From contig NC_080588.1 in assembly GCF_029962835.1 (NCBI RefSeq), forward strand, positions 40,841,001 through 40,905,000: DNA of 64,000 nt, given 5' to 3'. The position numbers and the translations under genes are program-made. How positions within the stretch are numbered: the stretch's first letter is position 1; every line of letters starts with the position of its first letter. Origin of the DNA: Magnolia sinica (lineage: Eukaryota > Streptophyta > Magnoliopsida > Magnoliales > Magnoliaceae). The notes beneath the pieces are model-generated. The model had not been told where the DNA came from and did not search any database. It saw nothing but the letters and a program-made list of their open reading frames with translations. Below, piece by piece: positions 11,286 to 25,100 of the stretch.

Positions 11286-14200
11286 TTACGACTGTCAGAA
11301 GATTCTCGATACAGCCTAATTCAAGCTTTGTCCAATAACGATGTCAAAAAGGCATTGCTAACAGAGATGGAGCATGAAGAATAAAATAATTGCATGCCAG
11401 TTGATCTAGTTTGTGACGAAGAACATAACAGACCGTTGATGGTTGTAGGCCATGTCGGTGTAAGCAGATAAAATGAATAATGTTGGATAATGGGTCTGCG
11501 ATGAACTTGCTACCATTAACAATGCTAAACGAATTGGGATATCGTCGTTCGCATTTGCGCCCTGGTGGGATGATGATACAAGGGTTTAATCAAGATGGAC
11601 ACGGGCGCTCGGCAAAATTACATTAACATTGGAGATAGCGGAGCTAACGACAGATGTTTGTCACATGATCAATGTGGTAACAACGTATAATCTCCTCTTG
11701 GGAAGACCTTGGATGACAATACGACACTATACCATCGACCCTCCATCAATGCTTTAAATATTGTGAGGATGGGATTCAATATAAGGTGAAGGTAGACGTA
11801 AAGCCGTATATGGAAGCAGAGTCTTTCTTCGCCAATGCTGGCTATTATGATGAGTTCACTACAGGAAATAAAAAGGAGAACAATGAGAATAAAAATGTAA
11901 GAGGTGAAACGAGTACAATGCAAAATGGAGTCGGCAAAATAGAGTTGTCTGAGAAAGAGAATGTGAAACAGAAATTCTATTTCATGCCAAGACACCTGAG
12001 ATGACCGTGGTAGCCTCCACTGACATTATTATCACCTAAGCAATTAGAAATTCTACGGTCAAATTACACGATGCCACTACCACACGTGGAAAGGAAGAAA
12101 CGATTCCCAGTTATGCCTAAGAGGTTCTATGTTGAATCTAGTCTGAAACACCCTGAACCCATTGAATTTTATGCAATCTCAAGGGCAGAGATAGAAGAGA
12201 AGATAGATAACAAGTTAAAAATCACAAAGTTAACATCTAAAGATCTAAAATGATACAGCTCTGCTAGAAGAAAGATAATGAAGAATATGGGTTTCGATTG
12301 TGAGGAGCCGACTAGGTTGAATAGTGGAAAAGGTATCTTGACCCCGATCGGAGTCAATGAAGAAAAGCAAGAGAAGTTTCACAGATTGGGAGGAGAATCT
12401 TCAGTAAATATGATTACTGTAGAATTAGTAGAAGAGGTGGAAGCTGAAATGATCAAGCATCCTGAGGTGGCTCTGAAGTAGATAGAAGATGGGGGGCAAC
12501 CGAGGATTGACAGCTCGTGGGAAATAAATCTGGGGAGAGAAGAAGAACCTCAGAATACATTTATAAGTGTCAGTCTCCCTGATCAAGACTCTAACTGGTA
12601 TATTAAGCTGTTGAAAGAAAACAAAGATATGTTTGCTTGGACATATGCAGAAATGCCAGGCCTGGAACCATTAGTGGTGATGCATTGATTAAATATTTAT
12701 AAAGACAAGAGACCGATTAAACAAGTACAGAGACAATTCCACCCGAATCTGATTCCCTTGATTAAAGAAGAAGTGAATAAGCTAATTAAAGTTGGGTTTA
12801 TCAGAGAAGTCAAGTATCCTAAGTGGATATCAAACATTGTCCCAGTAAAGAAGAAAAGCGGACAAATTAGAGTATGAGTTGACTTTAGAGACTTAAATGA
12901 AGCATGTCTGAAGGATGATTTCCCACTGCCAATTACTGAGCTGTTAATTGACAGTATGACTAAGTATGCCGTTATATCCTTTATGGATGGTTATGTTGGT
13001 TATAACCAAATAAGAATGGCCCCAGAAGATGAGGAAGCTACGGCATTCAGAACATCGCTGGGAATTTACTGTTATAAGGTTATGCCGTTTGGTCTCGAGA
13101 ATGCTGGAGCGACATATCAGAGGGCAATGCAGAATATATTCCAAGACATGATGCACAAGCATGTCGAATGTTATGTGGATGATTTAGTGGTCAGGTGAAA
13201 TGACCATGAGGAACATTGTGAACATCTGATTTCAGTATTTTGTCAGCTCAGAAAGAAGCAACTAAGGATGAATCCGTCTAAATACGCATTCAATGTTTGT
13301 CGAGAAAATTCCTTGGTTTTGTTGTCAGGCACAAGGGAATTGAAGTTGATCTGGGAAAGATCAGAGCTATTCAAGAAATGCCACCTCTAAAAACACTAAA
13401 AGAGTTAAAGAGTTTACAGGGAAAGTTGGCATATATTCGTCGCTTTATCTCTAATCTTGCAGGTAGATGTCAGCCGTTTTCCCATCTAATGAAGAAAGGA
13501 GCGGAATTTGTATGGGACTAATGGTGTCAAAACACATTTAATTAGATTAAAGAATTGCTGAAATAGCACCCAGTACTAGCAGCACCCATAAAAGGTAGCC
13601 CCTTATCCTTTATATTTCTATAGCAAAAAATTCTTTGGGAGCCTTATTAGCACAAACAAATGAGCAAGGGAAGGAGTTGTGCTGTATTATCTAAGCAGAA
13701 CTCTGATAGGAGAAGAATGCAACCATTCACCCATCGAGAAAGTGTACTTCGCTCTAATCTTCGTAATACAGAAGTTAAGGCATTACTGTCTCTCCGATGA
13801 TATAATCTTGATCTTGCAAGCAGATCCCCTGATTCTTGATGACAAGGCCAATGCTATTAGGGAGATTGGCTAAATGGATGCTCTTATTGTCAGAATACAT
13901 GATCACTTATGAACTAGTGAAAATAGTAAAGGGACAAGCAGTGGCGAAATTCTTGGCAGCTCACCCTGTCCTAGATAATGAAATGATCAGTGATGACTTT
14001 CTAGACGAGTGGGTAATGATGACAGAATTGCCTAGTTTGTGGCAAATGTACTTCGACGACACTTCTAGAACTTCAAGAATAGGTGCCAGAGTGATATTTA
14101 TCAGTCCATAAGGTGACTTGTTGCCATATTCATTTACATTAGGTGCGGCACGCACTAATAACGAAGTTGAATATCAAGCTCTCGTTATAGGGATGAAATA

Positions 14201-17200
14201 GCTCAGGAAATGAAGATATAAGCACTATGAATTTTTGGCAATTCTAAGCTAGTGATAAACCAGCTTACTATAGAATTCAAAATAAGGAAGCACGAGTCCT
14301 CCCGTATTATCGTTAAGTGCAACAATTGTTGTAGCAATTTCAGATGTTGAAATCAGGTATATACCGAGATCAGAGAATGCAAGGGCAGATGCCTTAGCTA
14401 GCTTGGCTGCAACTTTGGCTTGTCCTAATTGAAGCCCTCTTCAAGTAACAATCGAAGAAAGAAGGTTTTTGTCACCTGATGAAGATGTCGAAGTCTCTGA
14501 AGCATTGCCTGTGTCATGTTTAGAGATTTCAATTGATGATTGGCATCAACCTTTTGTGGATTATCTTAAATATGATATTTTTCCGGAGGATCTAGCGTCA
14601 AAGCTGTAAATTAAGCAAAGGGTGAAGAAATTTATTATGTGAAATGAAAAGCTTTACAAAAAGCCCTATAACGAAGTGTTGTTGAGATGCTTGGATATGA
14701 AAGAGGTGAATTGGATATTGCAAGAAACACATTCAGGGGAATGTGGGGCTCATCGGGCTGGTAGAAATTTGTTCTATCGAGTACATCGAATAGGGTATTA
14801 TTGGCCTACAATGTTCAAAGATGCGATTGATTATGCACAGTGGTGTCATGAATGTCAGATATATGGCGATGTCATACATTTTCCTCCTGAAGACTTGCAT
14901 CAGTTAGTGGCTTCTTGGCCCTTCGCAGCCTGGGGGCTTGATGTCATTGGTCCTATAAATCCATTGTCATCTAGAGGAAAATAGTATATTTTGGTAGCTA
15001 CAGATTATTTTTCAAAGTGGACTGAAGTTATCACACTAAGAAATGTCAAAGAGAAAGATGTTGTGAGTTTCATACGGCATGCAATAATATACCGCTATGG
15101 TGTTCCGAAGAAGATCATTGCTGATAATGAGACTCCATTTAAGACTAGAGGAATGGAGAAATTATGCTAAAAGTTTGATATCCAGCATTCATTCTTGACA
15201 CCCTGCTATCCACCGGCTAAAGGGTTGGCTGAAGTATTCAATAAGACGATTGTGAAGATATTGAAGAAAATAATTGTAGGAAATAAGCGTGATTGGGATG
15301 AGAAGTTGTGAGATGCCCTATGGGCCTATCGAACTACTCATCGTATTGTTACGAAAGTAGTGCCATATTCTTTGGTTTATGGAGTTGAAGTTGTTATCTC
15401 CATTGAAATGCAGGTTGCATAGCTCAGAATAACAGTACATTATTCAATTACTGATGATAAAAATGCCATGATCAGGTTGGCAGAATTGGATTTGCTAGAT
15501 GAAAAGAGATTAGCAGCCCAGCAGCGATTGCAATTATATCAAGAGAGAATCTCTGCCACTTTTGACAGAAAGGTCAAGCATAGCTCCTTCAAAAGAGGTG
15601 ATATGATATTGATGCTGAAAAGACTGATAGTGGTCACTCGTAAGACTGGGGTCAAGTTTGACCTTAAATGGAATGACCCATACATAATATTAGAAGTATA
15701 CTCCAATGGGGCTTATCGGGCGATAGATAAAGATGGGCAAGGCATAAGTATACCAGTCAATGCCCATTTCATAAAAATATATCATCCCTGAATGTATACG
15801 TAGTTTTGATTTAGAAGATTCGTGATGTAATTCTTCTCAATTAAAAGGGAACAGATAAAAGCATACAAAGGCAGAACTCTATATTTCTTTCTAACATTGT
15901 ATTTCTCTTTGAATACTAATGAAATACAGGCCTTCAAAGCATATCAAATCCAAGCAAGTCAATAAAAAGTGCCAATGATTGTTACCATATCGCCAAATGC
16001 AAATTGCCAATGATTATCGCCAAATCGTCAAACGCATATCGCCAAATGCAAATCTCCAATGTGGCAATGATTATCATTGAATCACCAAAGCTGTTATTAC
16101 TATCATTACCTTTCTAGTACATGGCCATTTAAATTTATCAAGATCAATAGCACTGCCAAGCTGATATATACAATCTTAACTATAAAATTTTGTTTCATAT
16201 CATCAGCAAATGTGGTATATTAATTTTGATTTATAATTTCAGCAAGGCAATTCATCATTTACAGGTGGTAGAATAAGCTTATAAAGTTAAGTACGAGAAT
16301 CATGACCACAAGTATATACGAGAATCGTGACAACAATGGCGACTTATCACATACGATGGCGAGAAAGATGCCGCTATGAAGCCAAATGCGCACAAGGCTT
16401 ATCATGATTGGCGATGGCGATACGAAAGAACTATATGGGTCGCAGTGTCATCTGTGGCCTTAAAAAGCTCAGAAAGAGCATCACGCGCACCCATGCAGAC
16501 AGTGACCTATGCCGTCTATACAACTTTAGGCAGCGTCATGTGGGCGGTCAGAGAGTGCCCCCTCGTGAATGGGTTTGACCTTGCTGACGAAGGAAAAATG
16601 AGTCTCTGAAGCAAGATGACTCCCCTCATCCCTGGTTTAAATTCAATAGTAATGCATGAAGGCAAGTCTTTGAAGCAAGATGACCCCTCATTGATGGACT
16701 GGCGGACTTGGATTTGGTACCTCATGGTAGCCTTGTGTGCCCCGTGAACTCTAAAAGTTATTGTGGCCAACCCTGTGCGTAAATCCGATCGAGTTCACTA
16801 CCCATGTAGATTCACTAGGCCCCTCTGATGGATAGCTGTTTGTGAACTCCCCAGTCGTAATAAGCCTCGTGAACTCTAGAGAGTTACAGTGGTCATTTGT
16901 GTAAGACCAACTCCAACTACTTAAGAGTTTAAACTGTGATTGCTCCAACTACTTATGAGCTTAAACTGTGTGTGCAACTAACTGGAAATGAAACTTAGTT
17001 TCGCCCATTTTAAAATACCACATAGATGATTCTATGCTAACAACTATAAATAGATTGTTACTTTGATTAGCATGTGTCTATCAAATATGCTTACGAGAAT
17101 TGCTCAAGCTTAGAAATGCTATAAATCCTAAATCAAAATATAATTCTAAAGATGCGTATGTTCATACATTTCATATAGAAGTGCGTTATCAAAAATAGAT

Positions 17201-17909
17201 GCAAGAAAGGAAAAATGTTATATTTCCTGTTCAAATACAACAATGTTAAGTTTAATCAGTACATTTGCTATTTTCTACTCTGAAGAGGATGAATTTTCAA
17301 TGATGATATGTTTGTCCTTTTGATGAAAATGACAATGTCTTTCTGTCTCTTGTCTTCCTGATACTACAGGAGTACTATCTCTTACAATTTACAAGGGAGG
17401 AGGAGGATAGAATTGCAAAGAATCATCATTCTCTTCTAGAAAATCTGAAGATTCATGAGTATTCTTAATGGCGTACCAAAGGTTAACCATCCCTCAAGGG
17501 TATCAGTCGGTTTTGTTTCAAAGATATTATCTGCAGAAGAATTTTCATACAGTGTTGACCTGGAGAGGGGACCCAATCTACCTCTGTGAAATAGTCGATG
17601 CCCTAGTCTTTTTAGAAACTCCTTAGGCAAGGAGGGAGAATCCATACAACATGATCAACTGGATAACAATGCTTTACTAAATGATACTGATAAACCCACC
17701 ATCGCATCCAGCAGTAAGAAGCAATGAAAGGGTAATCATAGCTAGGGATTATGAAATGCAATCTAGTGTGAACGATCAAGAGCTGCTTTCATACCAAAGC
17801 CCAATTATACGGTTCAATGCCGTAACTTATCATTGCTCTGGTAACGATATCGAGAGTCTCTGGTACTGTTTGATCAAACCCAAACTGACGAGCAAACCTG
17901 TTAGGATAG
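11286..17909 (+). mobile_element. Ty3/gypsy element 'C' (Tat-like), polyprotein region, broken
   Basis: Remnants follow the gypsy order on the plus strand: aspartic protease (about 11430-11720), reverse transcriptase (about 12700-13200, with the YVDD catalytic box and PFGLENAGATYQRAMQ), first RNase H (about 13540-13920), a second RNase H of the kind typical of the Tat clade (about 14030-14330, YFDDTSRT... and NNEVEYQALV), integrase (about 14650-15450, with the His-Cys zinc motif and the catalytic core) and a C-terminal tail (to 15791). From 15792 to 17909 is noncoding 3' sequence. Many breaks; clearly an old fossil. It resumes at 36016 after a solo LTR insertion; its 5' part lies outside the window. 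Confidence 0.88.
17905..17909. repeat. Target site duplication GATAG, left
   Basis: GATAG immediately before the TGTAAG start of the solo B LTR; the identical five bases follow its TGTGACA end at 36011-36015. It proves insertion of a complete B element into C. Confidence 0.93.
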
Positions 17910-20900
17910 TGTAAGACCCGACCCGAGTTCCTGTATGTACATGTGTGTGTAGGTATGTATTTCATTTCTCTTAGTCCCGCGGTCCTACCGGTCGAATCCC
18001 GACCACCCGTGACCCTCGAATTTTATTTGCGGTCATTCTTAATCCGATCATGTTGACCCAACTTGGATCAGCCTAAAACCTATGCCATCTAGTTCGCATC
18101 ATCGTTGCGGTTCTGGTGACGCATCTTGTGCATCCATCTGATGTATAGATCATAAGTTATAAACATTTCATTTTATAGCCCTTGATTGTGTGGCCCACCT
18201 AGGGTAGTGCATGTGACCCCACTCTTGGCACAAGTTCCAAAATACACTACACACACCACTAAAATTTCCATAGCTCACACTACCCACCCCACACACACCA
18301 CCCAAACCCTACCCTAACCTATTACTTTGGTTTCTCCTCCCATAGGGCAATCATTACTTTTCTTGCAAACAAATCATTACCTCCCTCTCCTTATCTCTCT
18401 CCCTCCTCATTTTCTCTCCATTCTAACAAATCCCTCTCCCAACGTCCCATATTCCTCCATTTCTCCAGCCCCTCAAGCTCCAAAATCCATTAATACCACC
18501 CTTAAAAACTCATCTTAACCATTAAACCCTCTTCTTTGGTCCAAGATCTACATTGTGTGGAAGGTTGAGAGTTTGGCTTGAATGTGGGTGACTATAACTT
18601 GCTGATTTCTTTTCTATCCCTTGATCCTTTTATTCTTCATGAATGGAACATATGGGACCCACCAATCCATGGTGGGGATCCCATTTGATCCCATGGATGT
18701 GGCCCTTTGCCTATCCTACATGCATGCATAGTTCCATGATGGGGCCGTTCTCCATGGACCCCATCATGATGTATTTTATGATCTACACGATTATAAGGTC
18801 ATCTACACCTTAACATCATGTTGGGATGGCATCCCAACTATCCATTGTGATTCTAGACCATGCATGTGTTAGTTTTATGTTGTAAGTACAAATCAATGAG
18901 GATCTATGATGTGATTGTTCTTGGAAGGGCTCATTAGTGGCGGAGCCCCATCCCTATGGCTGGATTATCCTTCTTTCTCTCTTTTCTCTGATTTTTGAAT
19001 GATGATATGTGGCCCTCTTGGTGGGCCTGGGACGTCCAGAAAATCTAGCTATGGTGGGACGCCCCTACCACTCATTTCATGATGTTAGGTGTCCTATTTA
19101 CTATCTTATTTGATGCATGCAAATGTTTTGGCTTGAGGCCTTGATCTGGACATGTATGGGGCCCACTAAGGAAGGCCACACCTCTATTTATTTGCTATAT
19201 TGATTTAGTTATGGGCTGGTATGTCCAGCCATATATGGTTGTCCAAAATTTCTAGACTGTTTGTATGGACTGTTGTAGTTGATGTTTGGCATGGGATTGG
19301 TCCATGATTTCCACCCCTTTTTCTTCTTTTTATGGGGTGTCTTTTGAAGGAGTGGACCCCACCTTGAAGTGTGATGGATCACACCTCCATCTGTCCATCC
19401 AAAATACTCAAAAGGGAAGGCCCATAGGGGGTAGATGGTCCACCTTGCTGGACTGTCCAGCCCTATAAAATGAGGGGAAAACACAAATTCCAGTTTGATT
19501 TCTTGAGGGGTGGGCCACTTTTGTGGACCCCACCTTGTTGTATTTTATGGAAAAAATATCAAACATTCATCCCTCCCCTCCTCGGCAAAGTTTAGGCCCA
19601 CTTTTTGGGGTGTACATTGTATGGACAGTAACTTTTGTGCAGCAGTTTTTTATTTTTACCTTGCTATCCATGAAATTCATTCATGTTTTGTTTGGGTTTG
19701 TGGCTTCCCAAATAGCCCATCTTGGGGGTGTGGGCCACCACTTTCATCTCAAAAAAAATGGAGGATGGCTACTGGAATGGTAGCCCATAGCTGGACGTTC
19801 CAGCAGGGCTGGCCATCCACTCTCCTAAGGCCCACTATGATGTATGTTTTATCCATGCCATCCTCCACATTGTGGACCCCATATGTGTGGCCCATCTCCC
19901 ATGTGGGACGCCCACTTGTGGGACCCACTTTGATGCATTTAAGGGGGAGCCGTCCTAGCCCCCTGGACCGCCCACCATAGGATGCCCAGCCCATTGGGCT
20001 GCCATTGGACGTCCAGTCCAGCAGCATTGTCCACCTAATTTATGTGTTTTATCCACTCTTTTCATCCGATGGGACCCTCTCTGACATGTGTGAGTCCCCA
20101 GGGATTAAAATGATTGTATAAATTAATTAGTTTTGAATTTCCAGCAAGCCCAGGTAGTGGGTGGGTTGGAATTTCAGCAATAGGCCTGAAGTTACTACCC
20201 ATAAATGTATGTTTTGAAGCAGCATGTCCCACCAGATTTGGGGATATTTTTACACATATCCTACCCTGTTTCTAATAAGGTTTTGGGCTTAATTAGAGCA
20301 TACTTAAGGCCCACTTCAATTAGGTTTTTATTGGACTAATATTCATAGTTGTTGGGTTTCCTAGGCCCATTGTCCTGGAACTTTCTTGATAGGCCCCTGA
20401 CCTTTGGGCCTATATTTAACATACTATTGTGATGGGTTTTATGAGACAAAATACTCAAGTAGTTGGGCCCTTGGTTGCCCATTAAATTAACCCCATACTT
20501 GGGCCAAGATGTGAGGCCCAACTCACTTGTTTCAAACATAAGGATTTGCCAATATGGTTGGAATATCGGGCTGCCCATTAGGCCCACCACAATGTATGGG
20601 TTTGTGATCTTATAAACCATGCCTGAGGGCCCACCATGTTGCCTAAGTGATGGGCTTGGTATATAGCTCACTAAGCCATGGATTGCTTAGGCCTTGGGCC
20701 TTGCTTTATATGCGTGTAGGTAGCAGGCTACCTTTCGGGACCCAGTTGAGGTTGGATGTCCTACTTGGTGGCTCTAAGGTAGGCCCATAGGATTGTTATA
20801 GGTGGTTGAAGGCCCACCTTGGACCTTATTAGGACTGCTTCTTCCCTGGGCCTTTATGACCCTCTTAGTTTGTGGGCTACCCCAAAGCATTGGGCCCACC

Positions 20901-21050
20901 ACTAGAGGACTTCTCCTTAGACTACATGTCTATATATCTAGACCTTGTCCCTCCATGGGAAAGAGGAATATGTTCCACATCATGATCGCCGAGTAGCGCA
21001 CTTACACCATTATGACCCATATGCATCATCTGCGTGAATGGATTTACATT

Positions 21051-21082
21051 CATTGCAAGAAAAAGGGGCAAAGGCTATGGCT
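21051..21082 (+). repeat. Left terminal inverted repeat of CACTA 1
   Basis: CATTGCAAGAAAAAGGGGCA followed by AAGGCTATGGC. The first five bases are CATTG instead of the canonical CACTA/CACTG, so this end has one to two changes relative to the right end (CACTA). Confidence 0.85.
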
Positions 21083-21144
21083 AAAAAATCGTAGCAAAAT
21101 CCCTTTTGCTATGGATATGATCCATAGCACGTCCGTCGCTATTA

Positions 21145-21425
21145 GTGGGGTAGCTAAAGGTATAGCTACGGATTATATCCGTAGCAATAGATACCAATCG
21201 CTACGGATTATATCCATAGCAATATATACCAATAGCTACAGATTATATCTGTAACAATAGATACCAATAGCTACGGGCTATATCCGTAGCAATAGATACC
21301 AATAGCTACGGACTATATCCGTAGCAATAGATACTAATCGCTATAGACTATATCTGTAGCAACAGATACCAATAGCTACGGACGAAAGCCGTAGCAATAA
21401 CTACGGATTATATTCGCAGCTATTT
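21145..21425. repeat. Subterminal palindrome array of CACTA 1, left
   Basis: About eight tandem copies of a ~35-bp unit whose core is an imperfect palindrome, GCTACGG then TTATAT then CCGTAGC, spaced by AATAGATACCAATA. In CACTA transposons such subterminal repeats bind the element's own TNPA-type protein; that role is inferred from the family. Not a CRISPR array: the units are contiguous variants without unique spacers. Confidence 0.85.
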
Positions 21426-21729
21426 TTAAAAAAATTGTAATAATACGACCAGTTTCCATTACAAGAACCTGTTGTGATTGATAACTCATCTAAGCTTAAT
21501 GCTGATAGAAATAGTACATAAAATGCAATCAGAAAAAAAATAAAACGATGCATTGATTACAAATAGTAATCAAATCATACAATGCATCCTACATTCACAT
21601 TTCTAAATAAACAACACTTCACTTTGCTCAACCTATCATAAGAATTACAACTAAGGCATGCCCTCATGTGTAAGAAACAAATACACTCCAACACAATAAA
21701 CACCCTCCATATGCATTAATAATGCTCAC

Positions 21730-21905
21730 ATTTTTACAGAATTTTCTTCCTTCAGACGATCAATTTCAGCAAATGCAGAAGATAGAGCTTCTTCTTTCCT
21801 TGAAACTGCAGATGTAACTTCTATGGACTTCGACACAAGATCACTTTCAAGTTTTAAAACCCTTCCCTTGAGAAAATGGATTTCATCCTCCACTGATTCT
21901 TTAGT
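21730..21905 (-). pseudogene. Captured host exon encoding a coiled coil
   Basis: The minus strand has about 58 codons with coiled-coil composition: ESVEDEIHFLKGRVLKLESD, then LVSKSIEVTSAVSRKEEALS, then SAFAEIDRLKEENSVKM. Heptad-like spacing of L, V and A with charged residues is clear. It resembles long plant coiled-coil proteins; a piece of the nuclear-pore anchor NUA/TPR or of a ROP-interactor (ICR) protein is possible, but I cannot decide. No ATG is needed because it looks like an internal exon. It lies near the left end of CACTA 1, next to the telomere-like array. Confidence 0.5.
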
Positions 21906-21986
21906 TTGTTAGCTTGTATAAAACAACATTTGTAGACACAATCAAATAAGCATGCCTTTGTACACATCTCAAATGGAAGAAAGACA

Positions 21987-22006
21987 AAAAAAAAAAAAAA
22001 AAAAAC
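21987..22006. repeat. Poly(A) tract
   Basis: About 20 consecutive A on the plus strand between the coiled-coil exon and the telomere-like array. Confidence 0.85.
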
Positions 22007-22109
22007 TTATATATGAAGAAATAAAAAATGTACCTACAAATCTTCTAAACTAAGGCAAAATCCAACATGAGTAATGTGTTCAAACCTAGGATGGACTTTT
22101 AAACTCAAA

Positions 22110-25100
22110 ACCTAGGTTTAGGTTAAGATTATAGGTTTAGGTTTATTTTTAGGTTTAGGTTAAGGTTATAGGTTTAGGTTATAGGTTATAAGTTATAGCT
22201 TTAGGGAATTGAGAATAGGTTAAGGTTTAGGTTTAGGAAATCGGGTTTAGGTTCGGGATCGGGTTTAGGTTTGGGTTTTCAAGTTTAGGTTTAGGTTTAG
22301 GTTAGGGAGTTGAGATTAGGATTAGGTGTAGGTTTAGGTTTAGGTTAGGGAGTTGAGATTAGGATTAGGTGTGGGTTTAGGTTTAGGTTAGGGAGTTAAG
22401 ATTAGGATTAGGTGTAGGTTTAGGTTTAGGTTAAGGAGTTGAGATTAGGATTAGGTGTAGGTTTAGGTTTAGGTTAGGGAGTTGAGATTAGGATTAGGTG
22501 TAGGTTTAGGTTTAGGGATTTGAGAATACATTTAGGTTTTAGGTTTAGGTTTAGGTTTTGAGGTTATAGGTTTAGGTTTAGGTTTTAGATTTAGGTTTAG
22601 GTTAAGTTTAGGTTATAGGTTAAAAGTTTATGTTATACGTTGTAGGTTATAGGTTATAGGTTAAGGTTTAGGTTATAGGTTTTGGTTTAGGTTTAGGTTA
22701 AGGTTTTGGTTTAGGTTATAGGTTTAGTTAAGGTTTATGTTTAGGTTATAGGTTATAGGTTATAGGTTAAAGCTTTATGGAATTAAGAAGGCTTAGGTTT
22801 AGGAAATTGGGTTCGGGTTTGAGATCGGGTATAGTTTGGGTTTTTGAGTTTAGGTTTAGGTTTAGGAGTTGAGATTAGGATTAGGTGTAGGTTTACGTTT
22901 AAGGATTGGAGAATACATTTAAGTTTTAGGTTTTAGGTTTAGGTTTCGGTTTTAGGTTTAGGTTAAGGTTATAAATTTAGGTTAGGTTTAGGTTTAGGTT
23001 ACAGGTTATAGTTTTAGGGAATTGAGAATAGGTTAAGGTTTAGGCTTAGGAAATCAGGTTCGGGTTCGGGATCGAGTTTAGGTATGGGTTTTCAAGTTTA
23101 GGTTTAGGTTAAGGAGTTGAGATTAGGATTAGGTGTAGGTTTAGGTTTAAGGATTTGAGAATACATTTAGGTTTTAGGTTTAGGTTAAGGTTATAGGTTT
23201 AGGTTAGGTTTAGGTGTAGGTTATAGGTTTTATGTTATAGGTTATAGCTTTAGGGAATTGAGAATAGGTTAAGGTTTAGGTTTAGGAAATCAGGTTCAGG
23301 GTCGGGATCAGGTTTAGGTTTGGGTTTTCAAGTTTAGGTGTAGGTTTAAGTTAGGGAGTTGAGATTAGGATTAGGTGTAGGTTTAGGTTTTGGGATTTGA
23401 GAATACATTTAGGTTTTATGTTTAGGTTTAGGTTTTAGGTTATAGGTTTAGGTTTAGGTTTTAGGTTTAGGTTAAGATTAGGTTATCGGTTATAAGTTTA
23501 GGTTATAGGTTATAGGTTATAGGTTAAGGTTTATGTTATAGGTTTTGGTTTAGGTTAAGGTTATAAGTTTAGGTTTAGGTTTAGGTTAGGTTTAGGTTAT
23601 AAGTTTAGGTTAAGGTTAAGGTTTAGGTTATAGGTTATAGGTTATAGGTTAAAGCTTCAGGGAATTGAGAATAGGTTAAGGTTTAGGTTTAGGAAATTGG
23701 GCTCGGGTTTGAGATCGGGTTTAGTTTGGGTTTTCAAGTTTAGATTTAGGTTAAGGAGTTGAGAATAGGATTAGGTGTTGGTTTAGGTTTAAGGATTTGA
23801 GAATACATTTAGGTTTTAGGTTTAGGTTTAGGTTTTAGGTTTAGGTTAAGGTTATAGGTTTAGGTTAGGTTTAGGTGTAAGTTATAGGTTATAGGTTATA
23901 GGTTATAGGGAATTGAGAATTGGTTAAGGTTTAGGTTTAGGAAATCAGGTTCGGGTTCGGGATCGGGTTTAGGTTTGGGTTTTGAAGTTTAGGTTTAGGT
24001 TTAGGTTAGGGAGTTGAGATTAGGATTAGGTGTAGGTTTAGGTTTAGGGATTTGAGAATACATTTAGCTTTTAGGTTTAGGTTTAGGTTTTAGGTTATAG
24101 GTTTAGGTTTAGGTTTTAGGTTTAGGTTAAGGTTATGTTATCGATTATAAGTTTAGGTTATAGGTTAAGGTTTAAGTTATAGGTTTTGGTTTTGGTTTGG
24201 GTTTTAGGTTTAGGTTTAGGTTTAGGTTAGGTTTAGGTTATAGGTTTAGGTTTAGGTTTAGGTCATAGGTTATATTTTTAGGGAATTGAGAATAGGTTTA
24301 GGTTTAAGTTTAGGAAATCGGGTTCGGGTTCGAGATCGGGTTTAGGTTTTGGTTTTCAAGTTTAGGTTTAGGTTAAGTAGTTGAGATTAGTATTAGGTGT
24401 AGGTTTAGGTTTAAGGATTTGATAATACATTTAGGTTTTAGGTTTAGGTTTAGGTTTTATGTTTTATGTTTAGGTTAAGGTTATAGATTTAGGTTAGGTT
24501 TAGGTGTAGGTTATAGGTCATAGGTTATAGGTTATAGTTTTAGGGAATTGAGAATAGCTTAAGGTTTAGGTTTAGGAAATCAAGTTCGGGTTCGGGATCG
24601 GGTATAGGTTTGGGTTTTCAAGTTTAGGTTTAAGTTTAGGTTAGGGAGTTGAGATTATGATTAGGTGTAGGTTTAGGTTTAGGGATTTGAGAATACATTT
24701 AGGTTTTAGGTTTAGGTTTAGGTTTTAGGTTATATGTTTAGGTTTATGTTTTAGGTTTAGGTTAAGGTTAGGTTATCGGTTATAAGTATAAGTTATAGGT
24801 TAAGGTTTAGGTTATAGGTTTTGGTTTAGGTTAAGGTTATAGGTTTAGGTTTAGTTTAAGGTTTAGGTTTAGGTTTAGGTTTATGTTAGGTTTAGGTTTA
24901 GGTTTAGGTTATAGATTATAGGTTATAGGTTATAGTTTTATGGAATTGTGAATAGGTTAAGGTTTAGGTTTGGGAAATTGGGTTCGAGTTCAGGATCGGG
25001 TTTAGGTTTGGGTTTTCAAGTTTAGGTTTAGGTTAAGTAGTTGAGATCAGGATTAGGTGTAGGTTTAGGTTTAAGGATTTGAGAATACATTTATGTTTTA

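Noticed and set aside
21012-21254. Open frame over the left end of CACTA 1
   Set aside because: Starts outside the transposon and runs through subterminal palindromes; no family signature.
21145-21425. CRISPR-like array
   Set aside because: Eukaryotic context, no unique spacers, palindromic transposon subterminal repeats.
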